From positions 52,113,635-52,177,634 of the forward strand of contig JAJKFL010000005.1 in NCBI GenBank assembly GCA_021186555.1: DNA of 64,000 nt. The letters are read 5' to 3'. The DNA comes from Reticulitermes speratus. Lineage: Eukaryota; Arthropoda; Insecta; Blattodea; Rhinotermitidae. Below, in pieces: positions 9,919-22,044 of this stretch (positions are counted from its first letter, which is position 1; each line of letters starts with the position of its first letter). The notes beneath the pieces were generated by a model that saw nothing but the letters and a program-made list of their open reading frames with translations, was not told the DNA's origin and did not search any database. The translations under genes and the position numbers were made by a program.

Positions 9919-10677
9919 TTTAATAAAATTTAGTTATATTAATTATTACACAACTCTATCTTCAAGTTGAATTTATTAGTTCTTTTCAAATTACGGCCCC
10001 TAACTCCCCTCCACCCACCCTCCCTTCCCTTGACAGCCTTAAGTCAGCGGTAATGCTGTAAAGCTCTATAAGGTGTTATGACATTCATGTGTGCAGCCAA
10101 AGTTTAAAGTAACAGGGATGGAAAATTCACCCCAAAAATAAATCAGTAAATAATAATGTACGATAAACTTTATAAATAGCCTTGTTACATATAAGCTGTA
10201 AGTGCGCAGCTTACAGTACTGAAAGTATGTTTGTGCGGATCCTAAACTGTAATGAAAGGAATAACATTTAATAACAATTGTAATGAGATCACCAAAACTC
10301 ATGTACTTAATGAACAGAACTTTAAAAAAAAAAAATTTATGAAGGAAGCCGCGTTTGATTTAAAGTTTTAAAACATTTCATGAAGTCGCGAATTACTGTT
10401 GGCGCTGCAGGAAATGTGTTTTTATGTGTTCGTTATAATTCTCGGACGGAGGGAGAAGAAATTACAGCTGCTGGTGCCCTTGAAACGTCGTAAAGAAGAA
10501 TTCCATTTATTAACCTTAATTTTGTTTTTGTTGCAGATTCTTGTTTTTCCTCCTCCCGTATTTCAGATGTAACGTTAAAATATATTTGTATTTTTAAATT
10601 ACAATGTAATTTGGCGATGGGTAAATTTTGATAATTTTGAAGACAGGAAATAATACGAAATTCTTTCTAAAAATCAA
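9919..10677. other. No gene seen
   Basis: A/T-rich with a CCCTCCACCCACCCTCCC stretch at about 10005-10022. No recognised element. Confidence 0.45.
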
Positions 10678-10679
10678 CT

Positions 10680-11380
10680 ATACATACATACATACAGATA
10701 TACATACGTACATACATACAGATATACATACGTACATACATACAGATATACATACGTACATACATACAGATATACATACGTACATACATACAGATATACA
10801 TACGTACATACATACAGATATACATACGTACATACATACAGATATACATACGTACATACATACAGATATACATACGTACATACATACAGATATACATACG
10901 TACATACATACAGATATACATACGTACATACATACAGATATACATACGTACATACATACAGATATACATACGTACATACATACAGATATACATACGCACA
11001 TACACACACATACATACACACACATACGTACATACATACATATATATACACACATGCACACATACAGATATACATACGCACATACATACATGCATATATA
11101 CGGAAATACATACATACATACATACGCACATACATACACACATACATGCATACATACGTACATACATACATGCATATATACGGAAATACATACATACATA
11201 CGCACATACATACATACATGCATACATACGGAAATACATGCATACATACGTACATACATGCATACATACATACGGAAATACATACATACATACGCACATA
11301 CATACACACATACATGCATACATACGGAAATACATATATACACACATACATGCATACATACGGAAATACATACATACATA
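10680..11380. repeat. 24-bp minisatellite grading into degenerate (ACAT)n
   Basis: About 13 near-identical 24-bp units (CAGATATACATACGTACATA plus CATA) occupy 10690-11000. A more irregular ACAT/GCAC/CGGAAATAC mixture continues to 11380. It leaves long frames open on both strands (Thr/His/Ile/Tyr or Val/Cys/Met runs), which are not genes. Confidence 0.9.
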
Positions 11381-11878
11381 GTTTTATGACGTGGCGGAAA
11401 TCGCTTATGTACCTGAGTCCAGTTTATACCAAAAAAAAAATATCGTATTTTAATACAAAGTAAAACGCTTACCAGTATATCACAATTATGTGTTAAATAC
11501 TGTATACTGCTGTATTTGTATTTCACAACTACCACGGTTATTCCCTCATTTATTTCTTTATAATAAGCGAATAAAATATCTCCCCGAATTGTCTTCAGTA
11601 AATGCAGATTTAGTACTACAGCAAAATCGTTCCTATATTTAATTAAGCACCACGCTATGAAAGTGTAGGGGATCGGAGGCAAAGCTCCTAGCATTATTAT
11701 CTTCGGCTCTTGAAGGAGGTTGGCGGTTAGGTCCTGACCCCTTTCACTCCGTAGACAGACCATCCGGCAGTAACGTCTGCAGCCAGCTCCTATCATTAAT
11801 GAAGTTTTATTTAATAACTTTATAACCAACTGATACACAATTGTACCAATTTTATTGTAGCGTCTATATTATTATACG
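11381..11878. other. No gene seen
   Basis: Unique sequence. The region 11660-11800 is slightly richer in G/C but shows no tRNA box or coding frame that I can name. Confidence 0.4.
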
Positions 11879-12175
11879 CCCCTACATACGTTTCGGACCT
11901 CAGTCCATCCTCAGGGGGTCTTGTTCGTAAAAGCCACTAAATCAAGTACATGTTGTCAAGGGACATATAGCACTTATGTACCACTATTGTGGTAAAATTG
12001 TCTTAATATAATGGTAAAATTATTAAAACAAAGTTTTGTATGTTAAAAACCTTGTTAAAAGATTTGTGTACTGGTTGTATAAAATATGCGGATGCGGAAA
12101 TACTGGTTTATATTTAAGGTCCGAAACATATGTAGGGGCGTATAATAATACAGGGCATCCACAAAAGAATGGTGC
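11840..12175. mobile_element. Ribozyme-bearing inverted-repeat element, truncated on one side
   Basis: The left module (minus strand, 11879-11918) and the right half-module (GGTCCGAAACATATGTAGGGG from 12117) are inverted copies, extended outward by TATTATTATACGCCCC and GGGGCGTATAATAATA. Interior sequence (AAAAGCCACTAAATCAAGTA; TGCGGAAATACTGG) matches copy 1 at 118-575. Confidence 0.6.
11879..11918 (-). ncRNA. Hammerhead-like ribozyme, intact core
   Basis: Minus strand: CCCC, CTGAGGA, U, stem II GGAC-TGAG-GTCC, GAAA, C-GTAT-G, GTA, GGGG. Stem I has four G-C pairs. All catalytic-core positions are canonical (N7 = G). Confidence 0.55.
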
Positions 12176-12829
12176 GGTTTCAATAGTATTCACTATTGAA
12201 TCCGCACCATTATATGATACTACTGATAATAAAACCTACAATACAACAAATGTCAATGTGAATCATTGGTTATAAAGTATTAATCATAAAGCACGTGATA
12301 CTAATATGAAGTTTATTTATTAAACAGTGAAGTACATAAAGTCAGTAATAATACCCATCCACAGTTAAATAACAAATTAACAAATAACATTGATCACGTG
12401 AAACATAAGAACTGTTCTAGTTCCTGGCACTTTCAACGTCAAATATCTCCGTCGTAGAGTTATGATTTATGGATTTCTTATGGTAAAACACTCTATTACA
12501 GCATTGACAAATGCACCAGTCTATATCCACACTATACAGTAAATTCAAGTCGCAACCAAATAAACATTTCTTAACACCAATTTTTAAATATTTATCTCTA
12601 CATCTAAGTCTTCCAAGAGTAGCATTTGGTTCCGAATTGTTTCGAAAAAAATTAAGTAGCTCGATGAGCCGGAATGTTGAAAAGCTGATAGTTTCTACAC
12701 ATAAAAAATCTCCTCATTTGATGGAACCAAGTTCACATTCCCTTTGCGCCAACAGCCCACCATTATATCTCGATCATGAAAGAGTGAAGTTGAGTCCACC
12801 CTTTATTTATTCTTTAATCAGAACAGTGT

Positions 12830-12965
12830 CATTTCCATCACCGCCAAGTCCTTCCATTCTGGTCATTCTCATAATACTGTGTTATATTTTGCTTTACGCG
12901 AAGTTATCCTGCCCATCTGATATCTTGACTAATTAATAACATCGTATAAGCCCAATCTTGCTTTC
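12830..12965 (+). repeat. Direct repeat, first copy
   Basis: Contains TTTGCTTTACGCGAAGTTAT, CCATCTGATATCTTGACTA and ATTAATAA, repeated at 13825-13957 with about 85 percent identity by eye. The copies are about 1 kb apart. Whether they are element ends or a local duplication is not clear. Confidence 0.6.
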
Positions 12966-13824
12966 TTCCTGCTTCAGGTTGTTAGAAAAACCCTATAATT
13001 ACAGGAATCTAAGGGTCGTCAAAGCGCATGAACCACTTGTAGAAAAATTAGGTGGATTTAAATGCAACAAATTATTAAAGCTTCATTTATTGCCGTATTT
13101 TTAGCATTATTGATTTGCTTACAGTTAAATTTGTTTCCTAGTTACGAATCTCGTAAATTTTGTTGTTTCTTATAGACCCTATTTCAATGGAAGTCACTAC
13201 AAAACTTTCGTAAATGTTCTTATAATAATGGTTGAATCAACTTTCTAAAATATATCTGAGGAAATCGGGCGTCCCTAAATAGGTATCACCTACTAACAGT
13301 CGATAAACCGAACCATAGTGCTCGCGGTCTGGTAATTCCGGCTAAATCATCCCACTACTAAACATTTTCCACCTCTCCAATTGCATGAACTTTTAATTTG
13401 ACTATTTCCTAATGTCACAAGAATACAATTTAAGTACTTCCCTTGTCATGGCCTGCTAGTGACTTAACGTATGTTTCCCGCGTAGGTTACTCGTTATTAA
13501 ACCCTAAACTCTTTACGCATTGCAATGTCTTACTTATGCACTATGACCAATACGTGTCGCCTCCAATTGAATTTTAAACGTCCAAATCTGTAAAGTTGAA
13601 TTTCGTTTTGTTCCAAAAAGTTCCCAAAGCATTTTGGATCATTGACCAAACGGAATTAAGTAGCTGCTAACCCGTTAAAACTGTCTTTTTCTCTCTCTAA
13701 GACTTTACATCATGGAGTTCAATTTCTTTTACCACCCTAAACTAAATACCAATTCTAACAGAAATCGTGTCTGGCTCAGCTACTTATTTATTACTAATTA
13801 ATACCGTTTAAGTGTTATCTTTCC

Positions 13825-13957
13825 ATCTACGCCAAGGTCTTCCCATGCTGTATTCCGACAATAACTGTGTGCTTATTTTTGCTTTACGCGAAGTTATCCT
13901 GGCCCATCTGATATCTTGACTAGATTAATAAGATTCGTATAAAGCCACATTCTTACA
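13825..13957 (+). repeat. Direct repeat, second copy
   Basis: Partner of 12830-12965, with several 1-base insertions relative to it (CCTGGCCC for CCTGCCC, AGATTAATAAGATTCG for ATTAATAACATCG). Confidence 0.6.
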
Positions 13958-14021
13958 CCTGGCATAAGGTACTTAAATTTGTGATGTTGATACATGTATG
14001 AATATACTGCTTGTTGTTATA

Positions 14022-14420
14022 AGGTAAAGGTAAAGTTGTCCTCGTGCACGCCATGACGGCATGTGGGGGAATGGAGGTTTAGATCCACTCATTCTTAACC
14101 TGTGTACAGCGTTCAGGCCCGCTCTTGGGCCCACTTGACCCAGGTACTCAGTTACTGGCCGGTGTCCGCTATGACTCAGGGAACTACCACCCAATAGCTC
14201 AGACGAGTAGTGACTACCTTTCCGGCTGAACTCGTCTTGAATCGTGGTTGAATTCTCGTAGGGGGTGGAAATGAGGTAACCTGCTCTATGTCCACCACGT
14301 CCCAGGCTGCTTATCCTGTGGTAAGTTTACCACATCATGACGCTGACCACGCACTGCCATCGTGTGCTGAATGTTTATCGTTATAGGCCAAACGGGCCGT
14401 CTGTGTTCCGTTAAATGGAA
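14022..14420 (-). repeat. SINE-like or other interspersed repeat with (AAAGGT) end
   Basis: Starts with AAGGTAAAGGTAAAG, the tail signature of SINE family B on its minus strand, followed by G/C-richer sequence unlike the flanks. No clear box A/B. Family uncertain. Confidence 0.3.
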
Positions 14421-15595
14421 CTCTTTATGGTCGAAAGGAAAAAAACCTCTCTCTCCCACTCAGGTGAAAATGAGCATTTAAAATCGAAGTAGCTCCGTCC
14501 GTCAGCAACTACATTGGGATTTAAAGGCTGGAAGATAGAGGTTAAGAATATCTGAAGAGAATGCTTTGACTAGATGGCCAAGTCTTATAGTGGTCTACTG
14601 CCAAACCTTTAACTTTATCCATGAAATGTAACTGGGTTGATCAGAGACGACTATAATGTGGTATAGAGGAAGTCTTTCAGTCTTTGCTTGTATTCCAGCT
14701 CCAGTTATCGAGTTTAGTTAGTCAGTTATCCTGGATCATAATTTTGGTTGAAACAGGAACAACCACAGCAGTGAATGTAAAGGTTGTTTTTGGAGTTGTG
14801 GCTGTTTATGGACTGGTAAAAAAATTACCGATGTTTCAGAAAATCCTCTTGTGTCATAGTAGATGTAACACTCTGATGATGAAGGCAGTTGGATCATCTG
14901 AAACGTCGGTATACTTTTACAAGTCTACACGACGTCATATCACAGGAGATGGCTATTTTCGTTAACATCTCTTTTTATGTTCCTTTTCATGGGTATCTCT
15001 GAGACAGTTAAAACTTCGTACTGTTCATCGTAAACATAGCGGAAAGGAACTTAAAAAGTTTCTAAGCTTTGTGAACATCATTGTTCAGTTGTGTTGGCTA
15101 TATCTTTCCTCGATACGCCGAGAAATTTTTTAATCTCTTTTGCAGATTTAATATTCATCCAACCATAGATGAATGCTTTGCGAATAATTCGGTAAGTTAG
15201 ACTTGCTAATATTTGGTACGGTGTTTCAAACGGTTTTAATCTGAAGTAATGTGGAATACTAAGAAAGTTATGTAAGACTGAATTTACTTACTTTATAGCA
15301 CCGTAAATTTTCGTAGATGCTTACGTTTCGGAGAGATCTAATGACTGGAGTTTTAAATTATACACGAAATATGGAGGCACCACTTTCCTAAACAATGTTG
15401 TTCACGAAGTATAAGTTTACACTGTGTCATAATCCGAACAACCTTACCACCGTGAAATATAAAGTGCCATAAAAGAACGTCTTTAAATTTAACGACAAGT
15501 TTGAATGAAACTTGGCTGTATTGCTGAACGTCCATGTGTGTTGCGGGGATGACATTGTGAGCTGGGCGTGTAGTGGGGAACTGCTCGCCCAAAAC
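14421..15595. other. No gene seen; one hammerhead-like box
   Basis: CTCTGATGATGAAGGC, a loop, then ATCATCTGAAACGTCGG at 14872-14917 carries CTGATGA, GAAA and GTC with an unusual stem II. The rest is unremarkable. Confidence 0.3.
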
Positions 15596-17195
15596 ACAGC
15601 GTCACTCCCAGAAGACTTGCTAGTCGCCCAAAACACGCGTCACATCCCAGAAGACTTGCTAGTCGCCCAAAACAAAGCGTCACGTCCCAGAAGACTTGCT
15701 AGTCGCTCAAAACACAGCGTCACATCCCAGAAGACTTGCTAGTCGCCCAAAACACAGCGTCACATCCCAGAAGACTTGCTAGTCGCCCAAAACACAGCGT
15801 CACGTCCCAGAAGACTTGCTAGTCGCTCAAAACACAGCGTCACATCCCAGAAGACTTGCTAGTCGCCCAAAACACAGCGTCACATCCCAGAAGACTTGCT
15901 AGTCCCCAAAACACAGCGTCACATCCCAAGAGCAGCTAACATGCGTACTCCAGAGACTTCTAGTCCCCAAAACACAGCGTCACATCCCAGAAGACTAGCT
16001 AGTCGCTCAAAACACAGCGTCACAGCCCAGAAGACTTGCTAGTCGCCCAAAACACAGCGTCACATCCCAGAAGACTTGCTAGTCGCTCAAAACACAGCGT
16101 CACATCCAGAAGACTTGCTAGTCGCCCAAAACACAGCGTCACAACCCAGAAGACTTGCTAGTCGCCCAAAAACACAGCGTCACGTCCCAGAAGATTTACT
16201 GCGCTCCCAGAAACACAGCGTCACATCCCAGAAGACTTGCTAGTCGCCCAAAACACAGCGTCATATCCGAGAAGACTTGCTAGTCGCTCAAAACACAGCG
16301 TCACAACCCAGAAGACTTGTTAGTCGCCCAAACACAGCGTCACATCCAGAAGACTTGCTGTCGCCCAAACACAGCGTCAATCCGAGAAGACTTGCTAGTC
16401 GCTCAAAACACAGCGTCAAAACCCAGAAGACTTGCTAGTCACCCAGAAACACAGCGTCACGTCCCGAAGACTTGTGCGCCAGACACAGGTCACATCCGAA
16501 GACTTGCTAGTCGCTCAAGAATACCTAGACACGCGTCACATCCAGAGCGATCGCCAACGACCAGAACTTGCTATGCCCAAAACACAGCGTCACATCCAGA
16601 AGACTTGCTAGTCGCTCAAAACACAGCGTCACATCCCAGAAGACTTGCTGCGCGCCCAGAAACACAGCGTCACATTCCAGAAGACTTGCTAGTCGCCCAC
16701 AAACACAGCGTCACGTCCCAGAAGATTTACTGCGCTCCCAGAAACACAGCGTCACATCCCAGAAGACTTGCTAGTCGCCCAAAACACAGCGTCACATCCC
16801 AGAAGACTTGCTAGTCGCCCAAAACACAGCGACACATTCCAGAAGACTTGCTAGTCGCTCAAAACACAGCGTCACAATCCCAGAAGACCTGCTGCGCGCC
16901 CAGAATCACAGCGTCACATCCCAGAAGACTTGCTAGTCGCCCAAAAACACAGCGTCACGTCCCAGAAGATTTACTGCGCTTCCAGAAACACAGCGTCACA
17001 TCCCAGAAGACTTGCTAGTCGCCCAAAACAGCCACACGAGCGTTCCCAACATCCACATCGAAGACTTGCTCACCAGTCACCCCAAAACAACACAGCGTCA
17101 CATTCCAGAAGACTTGCTAGTCGCTCAAAACACAGCGTCACATCCCAGAAGACTTGCTGCGCTCCCAGAAACAAAGCGTCACGTCCCAGAAGACT
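15596..17195. repeat. 40-bp minisatellite, about 40 units
   Basis: The unit is GAAGACTTGCTAGTCGCCCA followed by AAACACAGCGTCACATCCCA. Variants swap CGCCC/CGCTC and ATCCC/GTCCC; from about 16180 a CTGCGCTCCCAGAAACACAG variant alternates in a higher-order pattern. Some units are damaged near 15930-15960 and 16470-16560. Because 40 is not a multiple of 3, the frames rotate through repeated Ser/Arg/His/Thr peptides and are not genes. Confidence 0.93.
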
Positions 17196-17946
17196 TTAAT
17201 CTTTAACTTCATGTTTGTCCGAAAGTTTTAGGTGAGTTCGTAGCATTCGTTTTTCGTATTCGGAAAGCCCATGGTTGTAATCTCGTTCCTAAGACCAGCT
17301 GTCGTGAGTGACATTATCTCGGTCGTCGTGAGTCAAATACCATGATAATACCTCAGATTAGACCACGAAAGTTTCCTCCCTATTCAATGGGTACTGGGGC
17401 TCTTTTTCCGCTAGTAAAGTAGCCTGAGCATAAGGCTGATTACTCACACTCGTCTAGTGTCGAAGTTGAGAATGAGTGGAGCTGTACCTCCACGCACCCA
17501 GATGCCTCATGGCTTGCGCAATTTAGTGTTCAATATTGATCCTATAATTCAGTAATATGTGAGCTAAGATACTAGCATCGTAGCTAAGTAAACCGTAAAT
17601 AAGTGATAATTTGTCGGATAAGGGGCTAAAATATACGCATTTTCAACCTAGTCGCTAGATGATTCCTATCAGAAATGTTAGTGCGTGAGAAATTACCTGC
17701 TTCAACGTTAGCACAACAGCGAGTGGAAACCCCCGCATTAGAAGCAGCCCACATCAGAAGAGTATGCTTTCTTTTGGCTATTACTTATTTAGGCCGTAAT
17801 TGCTGCTGTCTTCAGCTAATTCTAATTTACAAGCATACCATTCTCATAAAATCCTATCTATATGCCGACTCCTGTTTCCAATAATTCCTTCCGTTATTTA
17901 GCCATTGACTTTGGGTCCACAAAGACTCACTGACACCATCTTCTTC
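17196..17946. other. No gene seen
   Basis: A block with GTGGAGCTGTACCTCCACGC near 17480 may be the 3' part of an old SINE. No coding frame recognised. Confidence 0.35.
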
Positions 17947-18143
17947 TTTTGGACTTTGTCCATCCTGTAATTTGGAACAAAGTTTGTTTGTTTGAAACGA
18001 TGTTTCGGAAGCCGTCTCTTCTTCCGCCTTCAAGCAAAGAAGCACCTAACCTGGTGAATACCTTACATCGAACTATTTCAGCCATTAGGCTTCCGAAACG
18101 TCATGCTTTGTTAAAAATTAACCGATGGACAAAGTCCAAAAAG
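17947..18143. mobile_element. Small inverted-repeat element
   Basis: TTTTGGACTTTGTCCATC (about 17948-17965) is mirrored by GATGGACAAAGTCCAAAA at about 18124-18141. A second hairpin with GAAACG..CTTCCGAAACGTC lies inside. MITE-like; no target duplication identified. Confidence 0.4.
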
Positions 18144-18639
18144 TTGATTGTGTCAATGAGTCGTTATACCATCGACAGAGCCATATAGATTTGAACTGTT
18201 AGTATTGTTTCAACACATAGTAGACCTTTCAGCTATCGGAGCGGTGATGATCTTCAAAGTGGAAAGCAGCCAACTGAAGTCTGGCCTTACTTATATTTCT
18301 TTTAAAAAACAAGCCTTTGAGGTTTCGGAATTCGATAGTGTCGAGAATTCGAAAAGGGGTAACTTAGAAACATGCAATTGGAACTCGAGGGTTTTAATGC
18401 ACACGTGAGTGCAAGAGTGAGCCAATATTCAAGACATCTGAGATTTGAGCTTCTCACGGTATTGACTGTGGAAGATAACTGTCTTCTAGATGTGACGTCA
18501 TGTGCAGTTTCGAAGATTTTATTACGTTTCTGAAGAACCTGACATTGTATGTGGAACATAAGGACTTGGACTTCTCGCCATAAGTTGATATAATGACAAA
18601 GTAAAGGAAAGATTGTGTGTAGTGAGTGGCGATTGTAGC
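18144..18639. other. No gene seen
   Basis: Unique sequence without a recognised repeat or frame. Confidence 0.4.
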
Positions 18640-18850
18640 ACGCGTGCGAGAGAAAAGATATGCATACAGGTAATGGTGGGAAAGTATATGACTTGGGAAG
18701 ACCTAGTTGTAGATGGGAGAATAATATTAAATGGAATCTTCAGTAGCTGGGGTAGGAGGATATAAACTGGATTTATGTTGTTCAAGATAGGCAAGATTGG
18801 CGTACGTCTTTGAACCTTGTAATAGATGGTCGGATTTCACAAAATTAGAG
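18640..18850 (+). pseudogene. LINE 3'-end fragment
   Basis: Diverged copy of the RTE-like C-terminus: GGGAAGACCTAGTTGTAGATGGGAGAATAATATTAAATGG corresponds to the [16 protein letters not shown] segment of better copies (47812), followed by the QDR.DWR..L-N-V segment. Several stops. Confidence 0.6.
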
Positions 18851-18954
18851 GAATTTCTTGTCAAGCTGAACAAATATTATATTGAAAATTGTACACGACA
18901 TTGTGAAATTAATTAGTTTAATGCTTGTGAATGTACGACTGCCAGAACTTATCC

Positions 18955-19000
18955 TAACCTGAAGATGTAGGCAAGAGGTCCCCTCGAAACGGTGAATTTG
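18955..19000 (+). ncRNA. Diverged hammerhead-like box
   Basis: AACCTGAAGATGTAGGCAAG, then CCCCTCGAAACGGTG. CTGAAGA and GAAA are kept, the cleavage triplet is not. Same sequence class as 9051-9094. Confidence 0.25.
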
Positions 19001-19119
19001 TATCAGACTTCGCGGTATCACGTTCTATAAGATGCTGATTTTCAAGATTCAAAAACCTTTTACTATTTTAGTATTTGCTAATCTTTCAGCTTTCTTCGCT
19101 TTTATGGAACTGAGGTGCT

Positions 19120-19385
19120 TGTCGGATTGTCAAGACTACTGTTATGGGGAATGTGACATCCTCTAGATAGCCACAGGCTGGATGACCGAGGAATCGGGGT
19201 TCGGTTCTCTACAGGTTCACAATATATTTCTCCAAAGTTACTAAACCACCTCTGGGGCCAACCTATTGAATGAAAACTAAGAACCTTTTCACCTGAAGTA
19301 AAGCGGCCGGGGCGTGAATCTGACCACTCACTTTCATCTAATATCATCGCTAATAATTCATGTATCTTTAACTGCACTTCTTCAC
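19120..19385 (+). mobile_element. SINE family F
   Basis: Box B-like GGGGTTCGGTTCTCTAC at about 19197. The body shares AATCTGACCACTCACTTTC, ATCTAAT and AATTCATG with the SINE at 60165-60400, which has a better tRNA head. Confidence 0.5.
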
Positions 19386-19470
19386 ATCCCTTAATAGCTT
19401 GGTGCTTAATAAAACCCGATTATTCTACTATTACACATACCTACATACATGCTTTCACACACGTTATAAA

Positions 19471-19654
19471 TACAGTCGAACCCGGTTATAACGACATCGG
19501 TTTATACCTCGCCTATAGAGTCAGATTTTCTGTGGTACAAATTAATTCGTTACTGTTAACCATAAAATTATACTCCTCGGTTATAAAAACACCCGTTTAT
19601 AACGACACAAAATATTCAGTCCCTTTCATGACGTTATAACCGAGTTCGACACTA
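19471..19654. mobile_element. Pogo/Tigger-like MITE with TA duplication
   Basis: Terminal inverted repeats CAGTCGAACCCGGTTATAAC (from 19473) and GTTATAACCGAGTTCGACAC (to 19652) enclose 180 bp between TA dinucleotides. TIRs of this form are typical of pogo-type Tc1/mariner elements. There is no ORF. Confidence 0.7.
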
Positions 19655-20097
19655 TTTTATGTTTATTGCAAGGTACAAAAACAAACTGACGTTTTCTACT
19701 GCATCGTCCGTAAGTCTAGTCAAGAGCGAGCTCGTTCTAGCAGGAGAAAACGATTTCAAATTGCACAGTTTGCGTAATCGGACATAATGTTAGTTGCTCT
19801 AGCGGTTTAATTTCGCGTACTGTAGCGGAATGTATTCCTGCGCGTCCTAATTCTGCTGCCACCACCCGGAGAGAGGCGAGCAGAGGAAACAAGAACTAAC
19901 ACAGAACTGAGAAGAACTGATTTTTATGTCGAAAACATAATCCACACAATATTCAATGTCCCACTTTTTACGTTTTTGGCTACATGCTATAATTAAATTT
20001 CTTTTTTTTTTTTGATAGTTTGAAGGTGACCCAGACTTGATTTTGCTTCCTGTTCGTAATTTTACTGTAAAGGCACGTCTTTCTTTCTTTCTTTCTG
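19655..20097. other. No gene seen
   Basis: Unique sequence ending in T-runs and (CTTT)n at about 20079-20096, adjacent to the SINE. Confidence 0.45.
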
Positions 20098-20346
20098 AGC
20101 CTGGTCCCTTCTACCTAATCACTGTAGGTGTAGAGGATTTTTGTAACACCTGATCACACGCAATGACACGCCACACTCGGTAGGACTCCTCTGGACGAGT
20201 GATAAGCCCGTCGCAGAGACCTCTACCTGACAACACACAACACTCACAAGAGACAGATATCCATGCCCCCGGCGGGATTCGAACCCGCAATCCCAGTAAG
20301 CGAGCGGCCGTAGACCCACGCCTTAGACCGCAAGGCCACTGGGATC
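20098..20346 (-). mobile_element. tRNA-derived SINE family C, full head
   Basis: On the minus strand the right end reads AGTGGCCTTGCGGTCTAAGG (box A-like), then GCGGGTTCGAATCCCGCC (box B) as in a tRNA, followed by a body containing GTTGTGTGTTGTCAGGTAGA. The head is in the same sense as the body, so the element is inserted minus. Confidence 0.75.
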
Positions 20347-20357
20347 GACTATCTTCC

Positions 20358-20548
20358 TATTTTTTTCCCAATGGCTCGACAGCCCCTTGGGGGCCTAGGT
20401 CGCCTTATTTTTCGACGCTTCACGATCACACTCAGACACACCACACTCGGTAGGACTCCTCTGAACGAGTGATCAGCCCGTCGCAGAGACCTCTACCTGA
20501 CAACACACAACACTCACAAAAGACAGACATCCATCCCCTAGGCGGGAA
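20358..20548 (-). mobile_element. SINE family C, second copy without tRNA head
   Basis: The body repeats the first copy (CACACTCGGTAGGACTCCTC; GTCGCAGAGACCTCTACCTG) and carries a further 3' part (GCCCCTTGGGGGCCTAGG) that the first copy lacks. It abuts the neighbouring copy in the same orientation, a head-to-tail pair. The head is lost at about 20548. Confidence 0.7.
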
Positions 20549-21102
20549 TTGCTGTACTTTTTATGACCCAGACTGTATTACTACTTTCAGTAATTTCTTT
20601 TTCGAGCTATCTTTTATCCTTTATTCGCTGGGACTATTAATTATCATAGGTATGTTTCTTAATTAATTATCCTCTTGTGAAAGTCTGTCATGGTAATATT
20701 TTTGATACAGATGGCCAGGAAGTTCCCTTCCCTCAAACAATAAATGGATTCGAATTCTTGAGCACATTGAAAGACAAACGTCTATATTACTTTGGACCTT
20801 GTCCAAAGTATCCTGAATAATAGTCACATTTATCGTAACACACTATCCCCAAAAAGATTGAGACGTTGCTCAATCAGAAGAAAAAATTTGACTTTGAAAA
20901 TGGTGTTTGTAAGGAGACTGAATTTGTCTCTGTATTTTAGATAGTGTTGTCTGTATGGAATTTACAAAAACCAAAACAGCTTATGAGGAGTGCAGGGGAA
21001 CGGAGCCCTAATGGGCTGGATATACAGTTTAAATAATTTACTGACAAAAAAATATAATTTCTTTTTTAGAGAAGATGATGGAGACCTAAATGATGAAAAC
21101 TT
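20549..21102. other. No gene seen
   Basis: A/T-rich sequence with a short palindrome (TTTGGACCTTGTCCAAA, about 20792). Confidence 0.45.
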
Positions 21103-21335
21103 TGATTTCAGGCTTCCGCCGCGATGTTGATGAGATCTGCGCTCTTCTGGGTATTACGCGGAGTCGTGTGGTAATTGTTTACCGACATTTCGGTACAACG
21201 TATCTGTCCGATCTTCAAGGACCAATATCCTTGGACTCTTTACCCTTGAAGATGGGACCGATACGTTGTACCGAAACGTCGGTAGGCAGTTACCACACGA
21301 CGCCGCGTAATATCCCAGAAGAGCGCAGATCTTCC
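21103..21335. mobile_element. Family-2 inverted-repeat element with GAAACGTC box
   Basis: Arms 21131-21220 and 21244-21332 are inverted copies: AGATCTGCGCTCTTCTGGG, ..GTCGTGTGGTAATTGTTTACC, and a CCTTGAAGATGGG ... CCGAAACGTCGG module. The same arms recur at 52.7, 54.0, 56.8 and 58.6 kb. The module resembles a hammerhead but has TTGAAGA where CTGANGA is expected. Confidence 0.7.
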
Positions 21336-21821
21336 TCGACTTTTATGACGATTTTCTTAACCTGTACGAAACAGTTGAAGCAGGTTTAGGTCCTCACGAT
21401 TTTGTTGTGTGTTTATGGTCTATTTCAGTGTTATATTCTTGTCTATTCATAAGTTTCCCAAGTGACCTCTTCTCTTGATGTTTGCCCACTAAAATATTTT
21501 ATGCATTTCTCAGCGTTCTTATGAGTTTTGGCGTCACAATCACGTCATCATTCTAATAACGTCTGTTGTGATGATTACAGATTTTGAAACTTCGTATTCC
21601 AAATTTTCATCCGCCCACATTCATTATTACGTAAATACAAATATACAAGCCGGAGATCCTGTTTGATAATTCGTAACTATGAAGCGGAAGTGGTTATTGT
21701 CACCGAGTCCAAATCTCTGCATGGAATACCACAGGATTAATTGAAAACTAAGTTTGTAATTCGTACAAGGCCCCTTAGTTTCAGGAAAGTTTGGTGTTAA
21801 TATAAACTTTAAATGTAAAAC
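21336..21821. other. No gene seen
   Basis: Unique sequence. Confidence 0.4.
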
Positions 21822-21985
21822 GTAACGGTAAAGTTCACCCTACAACAGGCCATGAAGACTCAGGGGGGGGGGGGGAGTAGAGGCATAGCTCTACTCTTTC
21901 TTTAACCTCGACGCTAGATGGGTGGGTGGTCAACGCCACGCCCCGGCGCTTTACCCCCCCGGGAATGACCCGTTACCATTGTAAA
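21822..21985 (-). mobile_element. SINE family B, 3' part
   Basis: Shares AGTAGAGG.ATAGCTCTACTC, GACGCTAGATGGGTGGGTGG and CCACGCCCCGGCGCTTTACC with the copies at 41031 and 62298. The tRNA-like head is missing. It contains a G12 run at about 21866. Confidence 0.7.
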
Positions 21986-22044
21986 ATGTTAATTGTAACC
22001 AAATTATATGGAACAGAAATTGAGTTTGTTATATATTAACCCAG

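Larger units (their letters stand above)
12176..14021. other. No gene supported; holds a spaced direct repeat
   Basis: A 141-codon frame at 12511-12936 has no recognisable domain. The only structure seen is a direct repeat of about 130 bp, listed separately. Confidence 0.4.

Noticed and set aside
10628..11838. Long open frames on both strands (up to 386 codons)
   Set aside because: They lie mostly in the 24-bp/(ACAT)n repeat and encode only repeated Thr-Tyr-Ile-His or Val-Cys-Met peptides on several frames at once.
16317..17206. 165-codon and shorter Ser/Arg/His-rich frames
   Set aside because: Products of the 40-bp minisatellite; the period is not a multiple of three and all frames yield similar peptides.
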